Under the pieces are notes generated by a model. That model had not been told where the DNA came from and made no database searches. It saw only the letters and a program-made list of their open reading frames with translations. DNA of 64,000 bases, from positions 280,071 to 344,070 of the forward strand of contig CAVXSI010000015.1 in the NCBI GenBank assembly GCA_963764365.1, read 5' to 3'. Position 1 is the first letter of the stretch. Each line of letters opens with the position of its first letter. This DNA comes from VRUE01 sp963764365 (GTDB taxonomy: Bacteria; Actinomycetota; Thermoleophilia; Solirubrobacterales; 70-9). The translations under genes and the position numbers were made by a program. Of this stretch, positions 41,253-50,331 are shown one piece after another.

Positions 41253-42040
41253 GCGGCGACGGGCAAATCGCGCGCCTTCTCGGCGACCATCGCCACGTAG
41301 TAGAGCGGCTCGCCGCTGGACGAGAGGCGATGGCGGTAGCGGCGTTCGGCCCTCACCTTGAGCGCGCCGTCGCCGATCGCGCCGTCGATCAGCCGCGAGA
41401 AGCCGGAGGAGTCCTCGCCGGTCAGCATTTCCTCCTTGATCGAGAAGCCGATCGGGCCTCCGTCCTCGACCAGGTTGTAGGCCTCGGCGAAGGCGGCCGG
41501 CGGGATGTCGCCGAAGCCGAGCGCGGCGACCGAGGTGAGGCAGTTGATCTCGCGCGAGCGCAGCTGCTCGCGCTCGCGCTCGGGGATGTCGGTCAGGTCG
41601 AGGACGAAGTAGTCGTCGTAGACGCCGGGGCGGTCGCGCTCGGCCGCGGCGGCAGCCTCGGCGAGGATGTCGACGCCGACAATCTGCTCGGCGCCCATCT
41701 CGGCCAGCTGCTCGCCGACCATGCCGTTGCCGGCGCCGACGTCGAGCACGCGCAACTCCGACGGGTCGCGGCCCTCGCCCTCGATGTGCTCCCCGAGCAG
41801 GCCACAGACGGTGCTCGGAGAGACGCATTTCAGCTCGTCGTAGAAGAGGCGCTCGTAGACGCCCGGCACCGCGTAGGTCTGGGCGTAGTCGTGGAACAGG
41901 ACCCGCCGCGTCTCGCCGTCGACCGTCAGGTCGTACCACTCCTCGTCCTGGGCGACCCCCGCCGCGACGTCCGGCAGGCCGATTTCCACATCGGCGACGT
42001 TGACGTCGGCACCAGCACTCTCTTCTCCCGCCAAAATCAC
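41249..42040 (-). CDS. SAM-dependent methyltransferase
   Basis: This is a 263-residue class I methyltransferase. SELRVLDVGAGNGMVGEQLA is motif I binding SAM, followed by QIVGVDILAEAAAAAERDRP (acidic strand-2 end) and YFVLDLTDIPE; INCLTSVAALGFGDIP lies where the motif IV loop is expected. The C-terminus is beta-rich (YRHRLSSSGEPLYYVAMVAE). GTG 42040 is chosen because GGAGG lies ten bases upstream; a longer frame with ATG 42118 lacks such a site. It is convergent with the biosynthetic operon and may or may not belong to that pathway. Substrate unknown. Confidence 0.8.
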   Translation of the reverse strand: MILAGEESAGADVNVADVEIGLPDVAAGVAQDEEWYDLTVDGETRRVLFHDYAQTYAVPGVYERLFYDELKCVSPSTVCGLLGEHIEGEGRDPSELRVLDVGAGNGMVGEQLAEMGAEQIVGVDILAEAAAAAERDRPGVYDDYFVLDLTDIPEREREQLRSREINCLTSVAALGFGDIPPAAFAEAYNLVEDGGPIGFSIKEEMLTGEDSSGFSRLIDGAIGDGALKVRAERRYRHRLSSSGEPLYYVAMVAEKARDLPVAA

Positions 42041-42421
42041 GCTGCAAGCACCTCCGGTTCGTGACACACGCGCTTCCGCCCATGTGCGGCGCTCTGCGAG
42101 CTGCCGCTGGGACGCCATTGCCTGCCCGGCCGGGCACGATGCACAGGTACCTCGGGGGCGCCCGCACATTAACGAACAGCGGGTGGAGCGTGTCTTCACG
42201 ACAATCTCAACCTGGATGATTTCGCTCCGTGGTCGATCCTGGATTTACCGGCGCCTGGTACGGTGCTTGTGTCGGGCATCGGCGTAATCCGCCACCCGAG
42301 AGGTTCCGTTTCCTCCGTGCGCAGCTGAGCGTCTTGGGGCCGCTGGATCTCCCCCCGAGTCGCTCACAAAGGAGCAGACAAGATCGCTTCCCTCGCCGAT
42401 CCAGGCGCCGGCCGCAAGACG
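42041..42421. other. Intergenic region, no gene supported
   Basis: This 381-base stretch separates a minus-strand methyltransferase from a plus-strand zinc-ribbon gene, so it should contain both promoters. I see short open frames without domain signatures and no strong repeat. No RNA gene recognised. Confidence 0.4.
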
Positions 42422-42796
42422 ATGACGCAGTGGAGGTGCGACCAGTGCGGCATGTCGACCGGTCGGATCGATGGCGGGCCCATCCCGCTTCCAAACACCT
42501 GGGCAATCTCGCCTGAGGGCCGGTTTTGCCTGACGTGCAGGCGCGAGCGGGCGACGAGCGCGGCGGTGGAGTCGGCGCCGAGCGACACCCCTCTGGCAGC
42601 GCGGGCCAAGCTCGGCCGCGCCGCTCTGATCGAGTTCGAGGTCAGCCGCAGGCCCGATCGCACCGACGGCGCGATCGCCAAGGCCTGCCGCACCTCGGTG
42701 TCGGCGGTCGCCAAGGCGCGCAGCCGCCTGCGGCTGCCCGACCCTCCATCGCTGCCCCAACGCAAGCGGGCAGGCCGTTCGTCGCGGCGACCATGA
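42422..42796 (+). CDS. Zinc-ribbon protein with helix-turn-helix-like C-terminus
   Basis: This is a 124-residue protein. The N-terminal WRCDQCGMSTGRIDG and GRFCLTCRRER give a four-cysteine zinc ribbon. The C-terminal IAKACRTSVSAVAKARSRL looks like a helix-turn-helix with recognition helix, followed by a basic tail (PQRKRAGRSSRRP). It is probably a DNA-binding protein. I cannot assign a family. The ATG at 42422 lacks a strong ribosome-binding site. Confidence 0.55.
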   Translation: MTQWRCDQCGMSTGRIDGGPIPLPNTWAISPEGRFCLTCRRERATSAAVESAPSDTPLAARAKLGRAALIEFEVSRRPDRTDGAIAKACRTSVSAVAKARSRLRLPDPPSLPQRKRAGRSSRRP

Positions 42797-42847
42797 CCAG
42801 GCGCCACGGCAGAGTCGGAGCGCTCAAGTTGTGTGCTCGAGTGGTCG

Positions 42848-44344
42848 ATGGATCAAGACGTTGGGAGACGTGCCGTGACATCCATGCCGCCACCCGGCCG
42901 TCATCAGTCCGGCGACGGCAGCTGGGGCTGGTCGGCTGAGGGCGGGCCGCAAAGGCGCCGGCCCGCGGAGAAGCCTCCCGGCTTGGAGCCGCTCTCCCGC
43001 CGCCTGTTGCAGGTGGTCGGAGTGCTCTCGGCGCTGCTGATCGCCTCGGTCGTCTACGCCTGGAACCAGGGCGGCGAGAACTCGCTCAACCCGATCGCCG
43101 AGGCGGCGACGCGGACCCAGAGCGCGCCAGGCGCGCGGCTGGCGATCCGCGCCGTGTACACGTCCCCGCTCCTGCCGCAGCCGCTGACGGCGCACGGCGC
43201 CGGCGTCTACAACGGCCGCTCCGGCCGCAGCCGCGACTGGCTGGAGATGCAGGTCCCGGGAACGGCGGCCTCGATCAGGTTCGAAGGAGTCGGCGACAGC
43301 AGACGAGTCTTCGTCCGCTCCCCCGTGCTCTCACCCAGCCTGCCGCCCGGCGACCGCTGGATGAAGGTCGAACCCGGCGTCGGTCACTCGCCCGAGACGA
43401 CCGTGGCGGGGAACTCGGACGCGCGCGGGCAGCTGGAATTGCTGCGCGCGGTCGGCGCGGACGTGCAGACGGTCGGCAGGCAGGAAGTCCGTGGAGTGGA
43501 GACGACGCGCTACCGAGGCCACTTCGACCTGCGCGGCTACGCGTCGAAGCTGAGCGGCGAAGGCAGGCGCGGGGAGGCGCGGCAATACGAACGGCTGGCG
43601 AAGGCGATGCCGTCCGCCACCCTGGTGGAAGTGTGGGTGGACGGGAAGGGCCTGGTCCGGCAGGCGAGGATGAAGAACCGGACGCCGGTGATCGACGGCG
43701 GCCCGGCGGTGACGATGGACATGACCATCGCCTACTACGACTTCGGCGCCTCGCCTCGGATCGCGCTGCCCGGCGCCGGCGAATCGTTCGACGCGACCCT
43801 GATCGGCCGGGCTGCGCTGGGCCTCCTGAACGCCGACTCCGTCGAGGTGCCGCACCCGCCGGTGGGCGCCCGGCCCCTGTCCGGCGGCGCCCTCCATGCC
43901 AGGGCGGAGAAGGTCTGCCAGGGCCTGAACGCGCGCATCTCGGCGATCAGCCGGACGGCCAGGCCCCTGCGGGACGAGATGCAGCAATCGATCCGCGCCG
44001 GCGGCCTCGAGTCCCCCGCGACGCTGAACGCCTTCCGCCGCGCCTCGTTCGGCTTCTACGAGCCGGCGATCCGGATCCTCCGCCGCGGCATCCGCCGCCT
44101 CGGCCGGCTCGCGCCACCGGCGGCGATCGCGGCGCCGTACCGGCGCCTGGTGCGCCTCTCCATGCTCGAGCTGGACATCAACCTGGCGGCGACCCGCGCC
44201 GCCGAGATCGGCGAATTCAAGCTCGGCCACCAGCTGAACCAGCGCCTGCGGCCGCTCGGACGCCGCAGCAGGCGGATCGCCAAGAGCCTCGGGCTCGGCT
44301 CCTGCGGCGAGAAGAGCGGCGCCGGGGCCGGGGCCGCCACGTAG
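42848..44344 (+). CDS. Membrane-anchored exported protein, LppX/LprG-like fold possible
   Basis: This is a protein of about 498 residues with a cytoplasmic N-terminus of about 50 residues, one membrane helix (LLQVVGVLSALLIASVVYAW) and a large exported part. The exported region RVFVRSPVLSPSLPPGDRWM, TTRYRGHFDLRGYASKLSGE and VDGKGLVRQARMKNRTP resembles the LppX/LprAFG-type lipid-binding beta domain of actinobacterial lipoproteins, though no lipobox is present. The C-terminal 150 residues are helical and contain two Cys. The start (ATG 42848) is one of several options. Role unknown; lipid or cell-envelope handling is a weak inference. Confidence 0.55.
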   Translation: MDQDVGRRAVTSMPPPGRHQSGDGSWGWSAEGGPQRRRPAEKPPGLEPLSRRLLQVVGVLSALLIASVVYAWNQGGENSLNPIAEAATRTQSAPGARLAIRAVYTSPLLPQPLTAHGAGVYNGRSGRSRDWLEMQVPGTAASIRFEGVGDSRRVFVRSPVLSPSLPPGDRWMKVEPGVGHSPETTVAGNSDARGQLELLRAVGADVQTVGRQEVRGVETTRYRGHFDLRGYASKLSGEGRRGEARQYERLAKAMPSATLVEVWVDGKGLVRQARMKNRTPVIDGGPAVTMDMTIAYYDFGASPRIALPGAGESFDATLIGRAALGLLNADSVEVPHPPVGARPLSGGALHARAEKVCQGLNARISAISRTARPLRDEMQQSIRAGGLESPATLNAFRRASFGFYEPAIRILRRGIRRLGRLAPPAAIAAPYRRLVRLSMLELDINLAATRAAEIGEFKLGHQLNQRLRPLGRRSRRIAKSLGLGSCGEKSGAGAGAAT

Positions 44345-44431
44345 GATGGACGCGCCCCGAGCGCTTCGGGAATCGGCACGAAGCGCGATACGATCGCGCC
44401 CATCCAGGGGGACCTCAAGATCCGCGGATAC

Positions 44432-44671
44432 GTGGTCGGCCAGTTCCCGAATCCACCGCTCTGGATTGCCCTCGCAGCGCTCCTCGCCACGGGACTGGCC
44501 AACGACGGCAGCACGATCGATGACCTCGCCCGTGCGATCTTCTACGTCGCGTTTACCGTGTGGGCCTACGAGGAGGCCGCGCACGGCGTCAACGGCTTTC
44601 GCAAGGCACTGGGGGCGGCTGCGCTCGGGTTTGTCGTGGTCGCGGTCGCGGGCGGTCGGGTGGGCCCCTGA
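44432..44671 (+). CDS. Small membrane protein
   Basis: This 79-residue protein has two hydrophobic segments (PPLWIALAALLATGLA and ALGAAALGFVVVAVAGG) and the linker AIFYVAFTVWAYEEAAHGVN between them. No family recognised. It starts at GTG 44432, though the frame is open slightly upstream, and follows the exported protein by 87 bases in the same direction. Confidence 0.5.
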   Translation: MVGQFPNPPLWIALAALLATGLANDGSTIDDLARAIFYVAFTVWAYEEAAHGVNGFRKALGAAALGFVVVAVAGGRVGP

Positions 44672-45093
44672 CCAGCTCGGCGCCGAACAGCGCCACCAGG
44701 GCGGTGCCCCCCGCACACCGGCGAGCATCGCGATCGGCACGACCGTCAACGAGGGACGCTTCGTGCCTGCTGAGCCCAAGCGGTTCAATCCTGTTCGGTG
44801 GGGTCGATCGGCCTGCTCCTCGAGGACCAGGCCGAGGCGAACGGAAGCGAGGTGGCCGCCCTGGAGCGATGAGCGAAGTGTCGGCGAGTCCCGGTACACC
44901 ACAACTCGCGACTTGACTCATGTCGTTAATCGAGTCAGGAAGCAGACCCATCCGAGGGATGTGGCGGCTCCCTCAGCAAGAGCACCACAGAACCGAGCAC
45001 GACCAGGGCGGCAGTGGCTACATGGGCCTCCTCCTTCCGCTGGGTGGCCGTCTTGGCCGTTCGTCCTGTCTACGGCGACCGCCCCGGCTGGAT
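44672..45093. other. Intergenic region, no gene supported
   Basis: This is 422 bases between a plus-strand small membrane protein and the convergent anti-sigma gene. Open frames here have no recognisable domains and poor start sites. GC drops around 44880-44960. TGACTC and GAGTCA near 44915-44937 form a short inverted repeat. Nothing else is supported. Confidence 0.4.
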
Positions 45094-45768
45094 TCAAGCA
45101 CCGCCGCCGACGTTGACCGGCGCGCTGAAGGTCCGACTGCCGACGCTGACGACGATCGAGCGGGTGCTCGAGAGGTCGAGCGCCGAGCTGAGTACGGCCT
45201 CCTCGTCGGTGCCGTAGCGGTAGCGGAAGGTGCCGGCCGGTAGGCGAGCTCCGCGGAGGCCGCGCAGGGTCACACGGCAGAGAGTTCCCGAGCGGACACC
45301 CGTCACGTACATGTGGACCTCGGTGCCGAAGGCGCGGGGCTCCAGGGTCGCGGTGATCTTCATGCCGGCCGGTAGCGATCCGAAGGCCACGCGCTGCTCG
45401 GCTTCCGGCCCCGAGCCCCCGCTCAGCACGAAGATGGCCAGCACGGCTGCTGCAGTGGCCACCGCGGTGGCCCCGCCGAAGGCGACACCGAGGCGTCGCC
45501 GCCTGCGCCGCAGCGACCGCCGCTCATCCCTGATCGAGGCGGCTACCCGGTCGCCGAGCTCCGGCGGGGGGACCGGCGAGGTGCCGAAATGCTCCGGGTC
45601 GGCCAGCGGCATCATCCGCGCCACCGACTCGAGGGACTCGAGCTCGGCGCGGCACTCGGGACAGCCCTCCAGGTGGGCCTCCAGGCCGGCCCGCTCTTCG
45701 TCGGGCAGCTGGTCGAGCGCGTAAGCGCCCAGCGACTCGCGCCATTCGCGGCAGCCGTCAGTCTTCAT
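45094..45768 (-). CDS. Anti-sigma factor with zinc-finger HC2 domain
   Basis: This is a 224-residue membrane anti-sigma factor. The N-terminal cytoplasmic domain has a ZAS-type motif (LEAHLEGCPECRAEL: His-x3-Cys-x2-Cys with an upstream Cys). One membrane helix (TAAAVLAIFVLSGG) is followed by an extracytoplasmic beta domain (MKITATLEPRAFGTEVHMYV) of the sort that senses envelope conditions. The start overlaps the sigma gene end by 11 bases, the normal pairing for an ECF sigma/anti-sigma unit. It should sequester the sigma factor until an unknown signal. Confidence 0.85.
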   Translation of the reverse strand: MKTDGCREWRESLGAYALDQLPDEERAGLEAHLEGCPECRAELESLESVARMMPLADPEHFGTSPVPPPELGDRVAASIRDERRSLRRRRRRLGVAFGGATAVATAAAVLAIFVLSGGSGPEAEQRVAFGSLPAGMKITATLEPRAFGTEVHMYVTGVRSGTLCRVTLRGLRGARLPAGTFRYRYGTDEEAVLSSALDLSSTRSIVVSVGSRTFSAPVNVGGGA

Positions 45769-46267
45769 AGCCGATCTCCTCGAGGGCGACCCGCAGCGCC
45801 CGCAGCCCGTAGTAGACCCGGCTCTTGACGGTTCCCTCGGGCACGCCCAATTCATCGGCCACCTCCGCGTAGGGCCGACCGCGGTAGTAGGTCTCCCGCA
45901 GGACGTGCCGATGCTGGTCGCCGATCCGCCGCATCGCCTCCTCGATCTGCCAGGCGAGGAGCGCCTCCTCCAGCGGCTCGACCGAGGGCTCGACCCCGCC
46001 CTCGGCGACGCTGGGGCGCACCGCTCGCGCCCGTCCCAGGTCGATTACCACGTTGCGCAGGATCGCAAACAGCCAGGTGCGCAGCGAGCCGACCTGGGGG
46101 TCGAATCGCTCCCCGGCCCGCCAGGCCCGCAGGAAGGTCTCCTGGACGGCCTCCTCAGCGATGCCGCGATCGCCCAGCGACCGGACCGCGAACCCGTACA
46201 GCTCGCCGGCGTGCGCGGCGTAGGCTTCGCGAACGTCGCGCTCGCGACTCAGGGCGCCCGGCGGCAT
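45758..46267 (-). CDS. ECF-family RNA polymerase sigma factor
   Basis: This is a 169-residue group 4 sigma factor. Region 2 (HAGELYGFAVRSLGDRGIAE, EAVQETFLRAWRAGERFD, LRTWLFAILRNVVIDLGR) and region 4 (RHVLRETYYRGRPYAEVADE, LGVPEGTVKSRVYYGLRALR) are complete and separated by the short ECF linker. It is encoded between an exported cupredoxin and its anti-sigma factor, so that copper protein is a plausible regulon member. ATG 46267. Promoter specificity cannot be read; GTCTA-type elements elsewhere in the window are unproven targets. Confidence 0.9.
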   Translation of the reverse strand: MPPGALSRERDVREAYAAHAGELYGFAVRSLGDRGIAEEAVQETFLRAWRAGERFDPQVGSLRTWLFAILRNVVIDLGRARAVRPSVAEGGVEPSVEPLEEALLAWQIEEAMRRIGDQHRHVLRETYYRGRPYAEVADELGVPEGTVKSRVYYGLRALRVALEEIGYED

Positions 46268-46295
46268 TGACCCGATCCCGAGGCAGGCCGAGGGC

Positions 46296-46670
46296 TCATC
46301 GCACGACGATCTTGCCGTGCATGAAGGGGTGGATGGTGCAGAAGTACGTGTAGACCCCGCGATGCGTGAAGCGCACCGCGGCCGAACGCCCCGGGCGGAT
46401 GCGGCCCGTGTCGAAACGGCCTCTCCGGGTCGCCGTGTGCCGCACGCGGTCGCGGTTGGCGAAGACGACCTTCGTCCCTCGCCTGATCCGCACGGTGGGG
46501 GGGCGGTAGGCGAAGTCGTCGATCTCGATGCGGACCGACTCGGCGCGCCGCGGCTGGCGCCGGTTGGCCGCGGCGGGGACGATCGAGACGGCGAGCAGGG
46601 CGGCGGCGAGCGCCAGGGTGAGGGCAGCGCTGGCGTGCGCCCGCCAGCGTGAGCTCGGAATCGGTTGCAT
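46296..46670 (-). CDS. Exported plastocyanin-like cupredoxin
   Basis: This is a 124-residue type 1 copper protein. The signal peptide (LTLALAAALLAVSIVPAAA) is followed by VRIEIDDFAYRPPTVRIRRG, the first copper His in RVRHTATRRG, and the second loop YTYFCTIHPFMHGKIVV with Cys, His and Met. All four ligands are those of mononuclear blue copper sites, unlike the two CuA-like proteins at 27-29 kb. It starts the operon with the ECF sigma and anti-sigma genes (28 bases to the sigma ATG). Confidence 0.85.
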   Translation of the reverse strand: MQPIPSSRWRAHASAALTLALAAALLAVSIVPAAANRRQPRRAESVRIEIDDFAYRPPTVRIRRGTKVVFANRDRVRHTATRRGRFDTGRIRPGRSAAVRFTHRGVYTYFCTIHPFMHGKIVVR

Positions 46671-46749
46671 CGCCTAGCCCTACGGAGCGGAGCTGGCGGA
46701 AGTTCAATCGGTTTTGAACTCTGCTCACCTCCCAACCGTACCCCGGTCG

Positions 46750-48567
46750 ATGGACTGGCGCCGCATCCTTTTTGCCACCACCACCGCGCTGGTCGGCGCC
46801 GGGCTGCTCGCACCAGCCGCGCCCGCCTCCTTCCACCTGATCTCGATCCGCGAGGTCTACCCGGGATCGACGGCGAGCCCCGACTCCGGATACGTCGAGC
46901 TGCAGATGTACTCGTCGGGGCAGCAGTTCGTCGGGGGGCACGCGGTGATCGTCTACAACGCGGGAGGCACAGCGGTCGGCACCTTCACCTTCCCCTCCAC
47001 CCTCTCCAACGGCGACAACCAGCGGACGATCCTGGTCGGCGACAGCGGCGTGCAGAGCGCCTTCGGGGTCCTCCCAGACCTGATCGACTCCGGCTTCGCC
47101 CTCGCGGTCGCCGGGGGCGCCGCCTGCTGGAACGGCACGCCCGATTGCGTCTCCTGGGGCGCCTTCACCGGCTCCACCCCATCGGCCTCCGGATCGCCCG
47201 CCGATCCAACCGGCATCCCCGACGGGATGGCACTGGGGCGCACGATCGAACCCAACTGCCCGACGCTGCTCGAGGCCGCCGATGACACGAACGACAGCGC
47301 CGCGGACTTCTTCGATGCGGCCCCGAACCCTCGCAACAACTCCAGCGCGGTCGCCGAGACGCCCTGCACCGGACCGGCGGCGGCGATCGACACGAAACCT
47401 GCCAATCCGACGAACAGCACCACCGCGTCCTTTACCTACCACGCAACCCCGGCGAGCGACAGCTTCGAATGCAAGCTGGACGGAGCTTCGTTCGCGACGT
47501 GCCCAGCGATCGGGATCGAATACGCGGGACCGCTCGCGGAGGGGATGCACACGTTCCGGGTGCGCGCCAAGGATCTGAGCGAAAACGTCGGCACGCCGGC
47601 GATCTACAGCTGGCGGGTCGACACCACCGCGCCCCTGGCGACGATCGACACCCACCCAGCCGACCCGAGCCCCGGCGCCGGCGCCTCCTTCACCTACCAC
47701 TCGAGCGAGGTGGGGTCGAATTTCGAATGCAGCCTCGCCGCCGGAGCCGCCGCCGACAGCTTCTCCGGCTGCCTCCAGTCGGGGAAGAGCTACACGAGCC
47801 TCGCCGACGGCACCTACACGTTCAAGATCCGCGCCACGGACACCGCCGGCAACCCGGGCGCCGCGGTCGCATTCGAATGGGAAGTCGACAACTCGCTGTC
47901 GGACATGACGCCGCCGCAGACGACGATCCTCTCCAAGCCGCCCGACCCAAGCGACAGCTCGACCGCATCGTTCACCTACGAATCGGACGAGCTGGGGTCG
48001 AGCTTCCAATGCAGCCTCGACGAAGCCGCGTTTGCCGGCTGCCCGGTCGCCGGGAAGACCTACATCGGACTCGCGAACGGGGCCCATACGTTCCTCGTGC
48101 GGGCGATCGACGCCAGTGAAAACGTCGATCTCACCCCGGCCGGCTACAGCTTCGCGGTGGAGGTGCCTGCGCCGCTGCCCCCGGTTTCGATCGCCCCGGA
48201 GCCGATGCCGGCCGTGCCCGTTCCCCCGACGCCCGAGACGAGGATCACCGCGAAGCCACGTGGCCGCACCAGAGACCGCACGCCGACCGTCCGCTTCCGC
48301 TCGAACGTCGGAGGCGCCGGATTCCAGTGCAGCGTCGACCGACAGCGGTTCCGCACCTGCCGCTCGCCCTTCACCGCGAAGCGGCTGCGGCCCGGGCGGC
48401 ATCGGATTCGCGTGCGGGCGATCTCGGGCGGGGCCGTGGATCCGACGCCCGCGGCAAGCGTCTTCAGGGTGGTTGGCGGCCGGCGGCTCCGCCGTGCCAG
48501 CTCCAGGAAGCGCCACCATCGGGCCCGAGCCGACCGCCGGCGTGGCCACGGGAGGCATCGAGCATGA
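46750..48567 (+). CDS. Secreted protein: lamin-tail-like domain plus Ig-like repeats
   Basis: This is a 605-residue exported protein. The signal peptide (RILFATTTALVGAGLLAPAA) is followed by a domain beginning FHLISIREVYPGS with YVELQMYSSGQQFVGGHAVI, similar to lamin-tail-type domains. Four Ig-like repeats with a conserved Cys pair follow (SFECKLDGASFATCP, NFECSLAAG, SFQCSLDEAAFAGCP, GFQCSVDRQRFRTCR), and a basic C-terminus. This architecture is frequent in Solirubrobacterales surface proteins. It is followed by a paralogue sharing the first domain, with ATGA overlap. A cell-surface role is inferred. Confidence 0.75.
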   Translation: MDWRRILFATTTALVGAGLLAPAAPASFHLISIREVYPGSTASPDSGYVELQMYSSGQQFVGGHAVIVYNAGGTAVGTFTFPSTLSNGDNQRTILVGDSGVQSAFGVLPDLIDSGFALAVAGGAACWNGTPDCVSWGAFTGSTPSASGSPADPTGIPDGMALGRTIEPNCPTLLEAADDTNDSAADFFDAAPNPRNNSSAVAETPCTGPAAAIDTKPANPTNSTTASFTYHATPASDSFECKLDGASFATCPAIGIEYAGPLAEGMHTFRVRAKDLSENVGTPAIYSWRVDTTAPLATIDTHPADPSPGAGASFTYHSSEVGSNFECSLAAGAAADSFSGCLQSGKSYTSLADGTYTFKIRATDTAGNPGAAVAFEWEVDNSLSDMTPPQTTILSKPPDPSDSSTASFTYESDELGSSFQCSLDEAAFAGCPVAGKTYIGLANGAHTFLVRAIDASENVDLTPAGYSFAVEVPAPLPPVSIAPEPMPAVPVPPTPETRITAKPRGRTRDRTPTVRFRSNVGGAGFQCSVDRQRFRTCRSPFTAKRLRPGRHRIRVRAISGGAVDPTPAASVFRVVGGRRLRRASSRKRHHRARADRRRGHGRHRA

Positions 48568-49514
48568 GCCGCGCCCTGCTCGCGCTGGCGCTGACTGCGT
48601 CGGTGCTGGGGATGGCCCCGGCCGGCGCCGAGGCGACCTTCCACCTGATCTCAATCCGCGAGGTCTATCCCGGTTCGGCTTCGAGCCCGGGAGCCGAGTA
48701 CGTCGAGCTGCAGATGCACGCGTCGGGACAGCAGTTCGTGGCGGGCCACTCGATCGACCTGCTCGATGCCGGCGGGACAAAGGTGGGCACTGCCACCTTC
48801 GGCGCCAACGTGTCGAGCGGCGGCAACCAGAGCACGCTCCTCGCGGCGACCCCGGCGGCCGAGTCGCAGTTCGGGATCACCGCCGACACGGGAATGCCGG
48901 ACGGCCTCCTCGACCCTGCCGGGGGCGCCGTCTGCTGGGAGTCGTTCGACTGCGTAGCCTGGGGCGGCTTCCACGGCGCGGCGCTCTCGTCGACCGGATC
49001 GCCGGCCGACCCACTCGGCATCCCCGACGGGATGGCCCTGCGGCGCACGATCGCCCGCGCCTGCCCGACGCTGCTCGAGGCCGCCGACGACACGAACGAC
49101 AGCGCCGCCGACTTCCCAGACGCGTTCCCGGCGCCGCGCCCGAACTCCCTCGCACCGAGCGAGCATGCGTGCTCCTCTCAAAGCGCTGCCAGTGGCGGCA
49201 ACCCAACCGGGGGCACGGTCGGCCATGGTGGGCAAATCGACAGCCGCCCGCAGACCAGGCTTCGGCATCGGCCGGGCAGGGTCACGCGCGACCGCACGCC
49301 GACGTTTCGCTTCACCTCGAACCGCACCGGATCGCGCTTCCTGTGCAAACTTGACCGCCACCGCTTCAGGCGTTGCCGCTCGCCCTTCACGGCGGGGCGC
49401 CTGCGTCTCGGCCGGCACGTCTTCCGGGTCAAGGCCCGAGCCCCGGGCGGGGCGGCCGACCCCTCGCCGGCCACATGGCGGTTCAAGGTGGTGCGGCGGC
49501 CGAAAGAGAGTTGA
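48564..49514 (+). CDS. Secreted paralogue with lamin-tail-like domain and one Ig-like repeat
   Basis: This 316-residue tandem paralogue of the upstream gene keeps the first domain nearly intact (FHLISIREVYPGSASSPGAE, YVELQMHASGQQFVAGHSID, CPTLLEAADDTNDSAADF) but only one Ig-like unit (SRFLCKLDRHRFRRCR). Signal peptide: LLALALTASVLGMAPAGA. The ATG overlaps the previous stop (48564-48567), so both are co-translated. The pair arose by duplication with loss or gain of Ig-like units. Function unknown. Confidence 0.75.
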   Translation: MSRALLALALTASVLGMAPAGAEATFHLISIREVYPGSASSPGAEYVELQMHASGQQFVAGHSIDLLDAGGTKVGTATFGANVSSGGNQSTLLAATPAAESQFGITADTGMPDGLLDPAGGAVCWESFDCVAWGGFHGAALSSTGSPADPLGIPDGMALRRTIARACPTLLEAADDTNDSAADFPDAFPAPRPNSLAPSEHACSSQSAASGGNPTGGTVGHGGQIDSRPQTRLRHRPGRVTRDRTPTFRFTSNRTGSRFLCKLDRHRFRRCRSPFTAGRLRLGRHVFRVKARAPGGAADPSPATWRFKVVRRPKES

Positions 49515-49764
49515 GGTCGATCGGATCCGGCAGCAGCACTCCGGTGACCCCGTCGACGATCTGCCCGCAAACGGCTTAGACAAGCCAGATCCGCCATCTC
49601 CCCCACCGCGGCTCAATCTGGTGGCGCTCGGAACCGCCGCCGGACGGGCGCTGGCAGCGCGGCGCCGCGGTCGCCGCCCGCCATCCAGCGAAATCCGCCA
49701 ACCCGACCTGCCGCCTGACAGGCTGCTCCTCTTCGACGTGGTTCGGCCACCGTCATGGGACCAT

Positions 49765-49921
49765 GCCTGAGTACCGCTACGGGGATTCGAACCCCGGTTT
49801 CCGGACTGAGAATTGGCTCCGGAAAGCCATTTGCGGCCAATCTGTGCCTGCTGAGTCCAAGGAGTTCAGCGGAGATTCGAGGAGTTCGGTGGAGTCGGGG
49901 ACAAATTCCGGGACAAAGTTC
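49765..49921. repeat. 157-bp direct repeat, copy 1 (att-like, tRNA T-arm fragment)
   Basis: This is about 92% identical by hand alignment (about 13 differences) to 52594-52750 in the same orientation and exactly the same length. On the minus strand its end reads GGGGTTCGAATCCCCG, a complete tRNA T-arm followed by a partial acceptor side, but no rest of a tRNA. Such tRNA 3'-end fragments are typical integration-site remnants. The two copies bracket a 2.67-kb toxin/nuclease segment. Confidence 0.75.
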
Positions 49922-49923
49922 CC

Positions 49924-50322
49924 CTACCAGATCACCCGCTCGCCGATCGCTCCCCGGATGTCTTCGTCGGCGCTGACGAGTGGCAGGTCAAGTGTCAGCG
50001 CAGTCGCCGCGATGATCCGGTCGAAGGGATCGGGCACCTTCTCCCTAGGGATCTCCCCCATCTTGTCGAGCACCCGCAGGTCGAGTGGCACAACGACGAA
50101 GGCATCCCCATCGACAATCGAGCGGGCGTCGTCGAACGCTTGGTCCGCGAGGCGACCTGAGTCAACCAGGTAGCGCAGGTCGAGGAAGGAGCCGATTGAG
50201 ACGTGGAGCGCCTTGGCCATCAGCGCCTGGTCGATAGCGTCCGCGCCGCTCGGCGAGCGCTCGCGCAGAGTGCCCCGGAGCATCCACAGCAGAGCGTGGG
50301 TGTCGGCAACGACGCCGGCCAC
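49924..50322 (-). CDS. PIN-domain toxin (VapC family)
   Basis: This is a 132-residue PIN ribonuclease. VVADTHALLWML supplies the first Asp, SFLDLRYLVDSGRL the second acidic position, and DPFDRIIAATALTLDLPLVS with ADEDIRG the last two acids. This is the usual quartet of VapC toxins that cleave tRNA or rRNA. It lies directly downstream of its putative antitoxin (9-base gap) and three bases inside direct repeat copy 1, so the repeat border and toxin end nearly coincide. Confidence 0.85.
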   Translation of the reverse strand: MAGVVADTHALLWMLRGTLRERSPSGADAIDQALMAKALHVSIGSFLDLRYLVDSGRLADQAFDDARSIVDGDAFVVVPLDLRVLDKMGEIPREKVPDPFDRIIAATALTLDLPLVSADEDIRGAIGERVIW

Positions 50323-50331
50323 AGGCGGGTT

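Noticed and set aside
49765..49921. A tRNA gene at the direct repeats
   Set aside because: Only a T-arm and part of an acceptor strand can be folded; no D-arm, anticodon arm or matching 5' acceptor.
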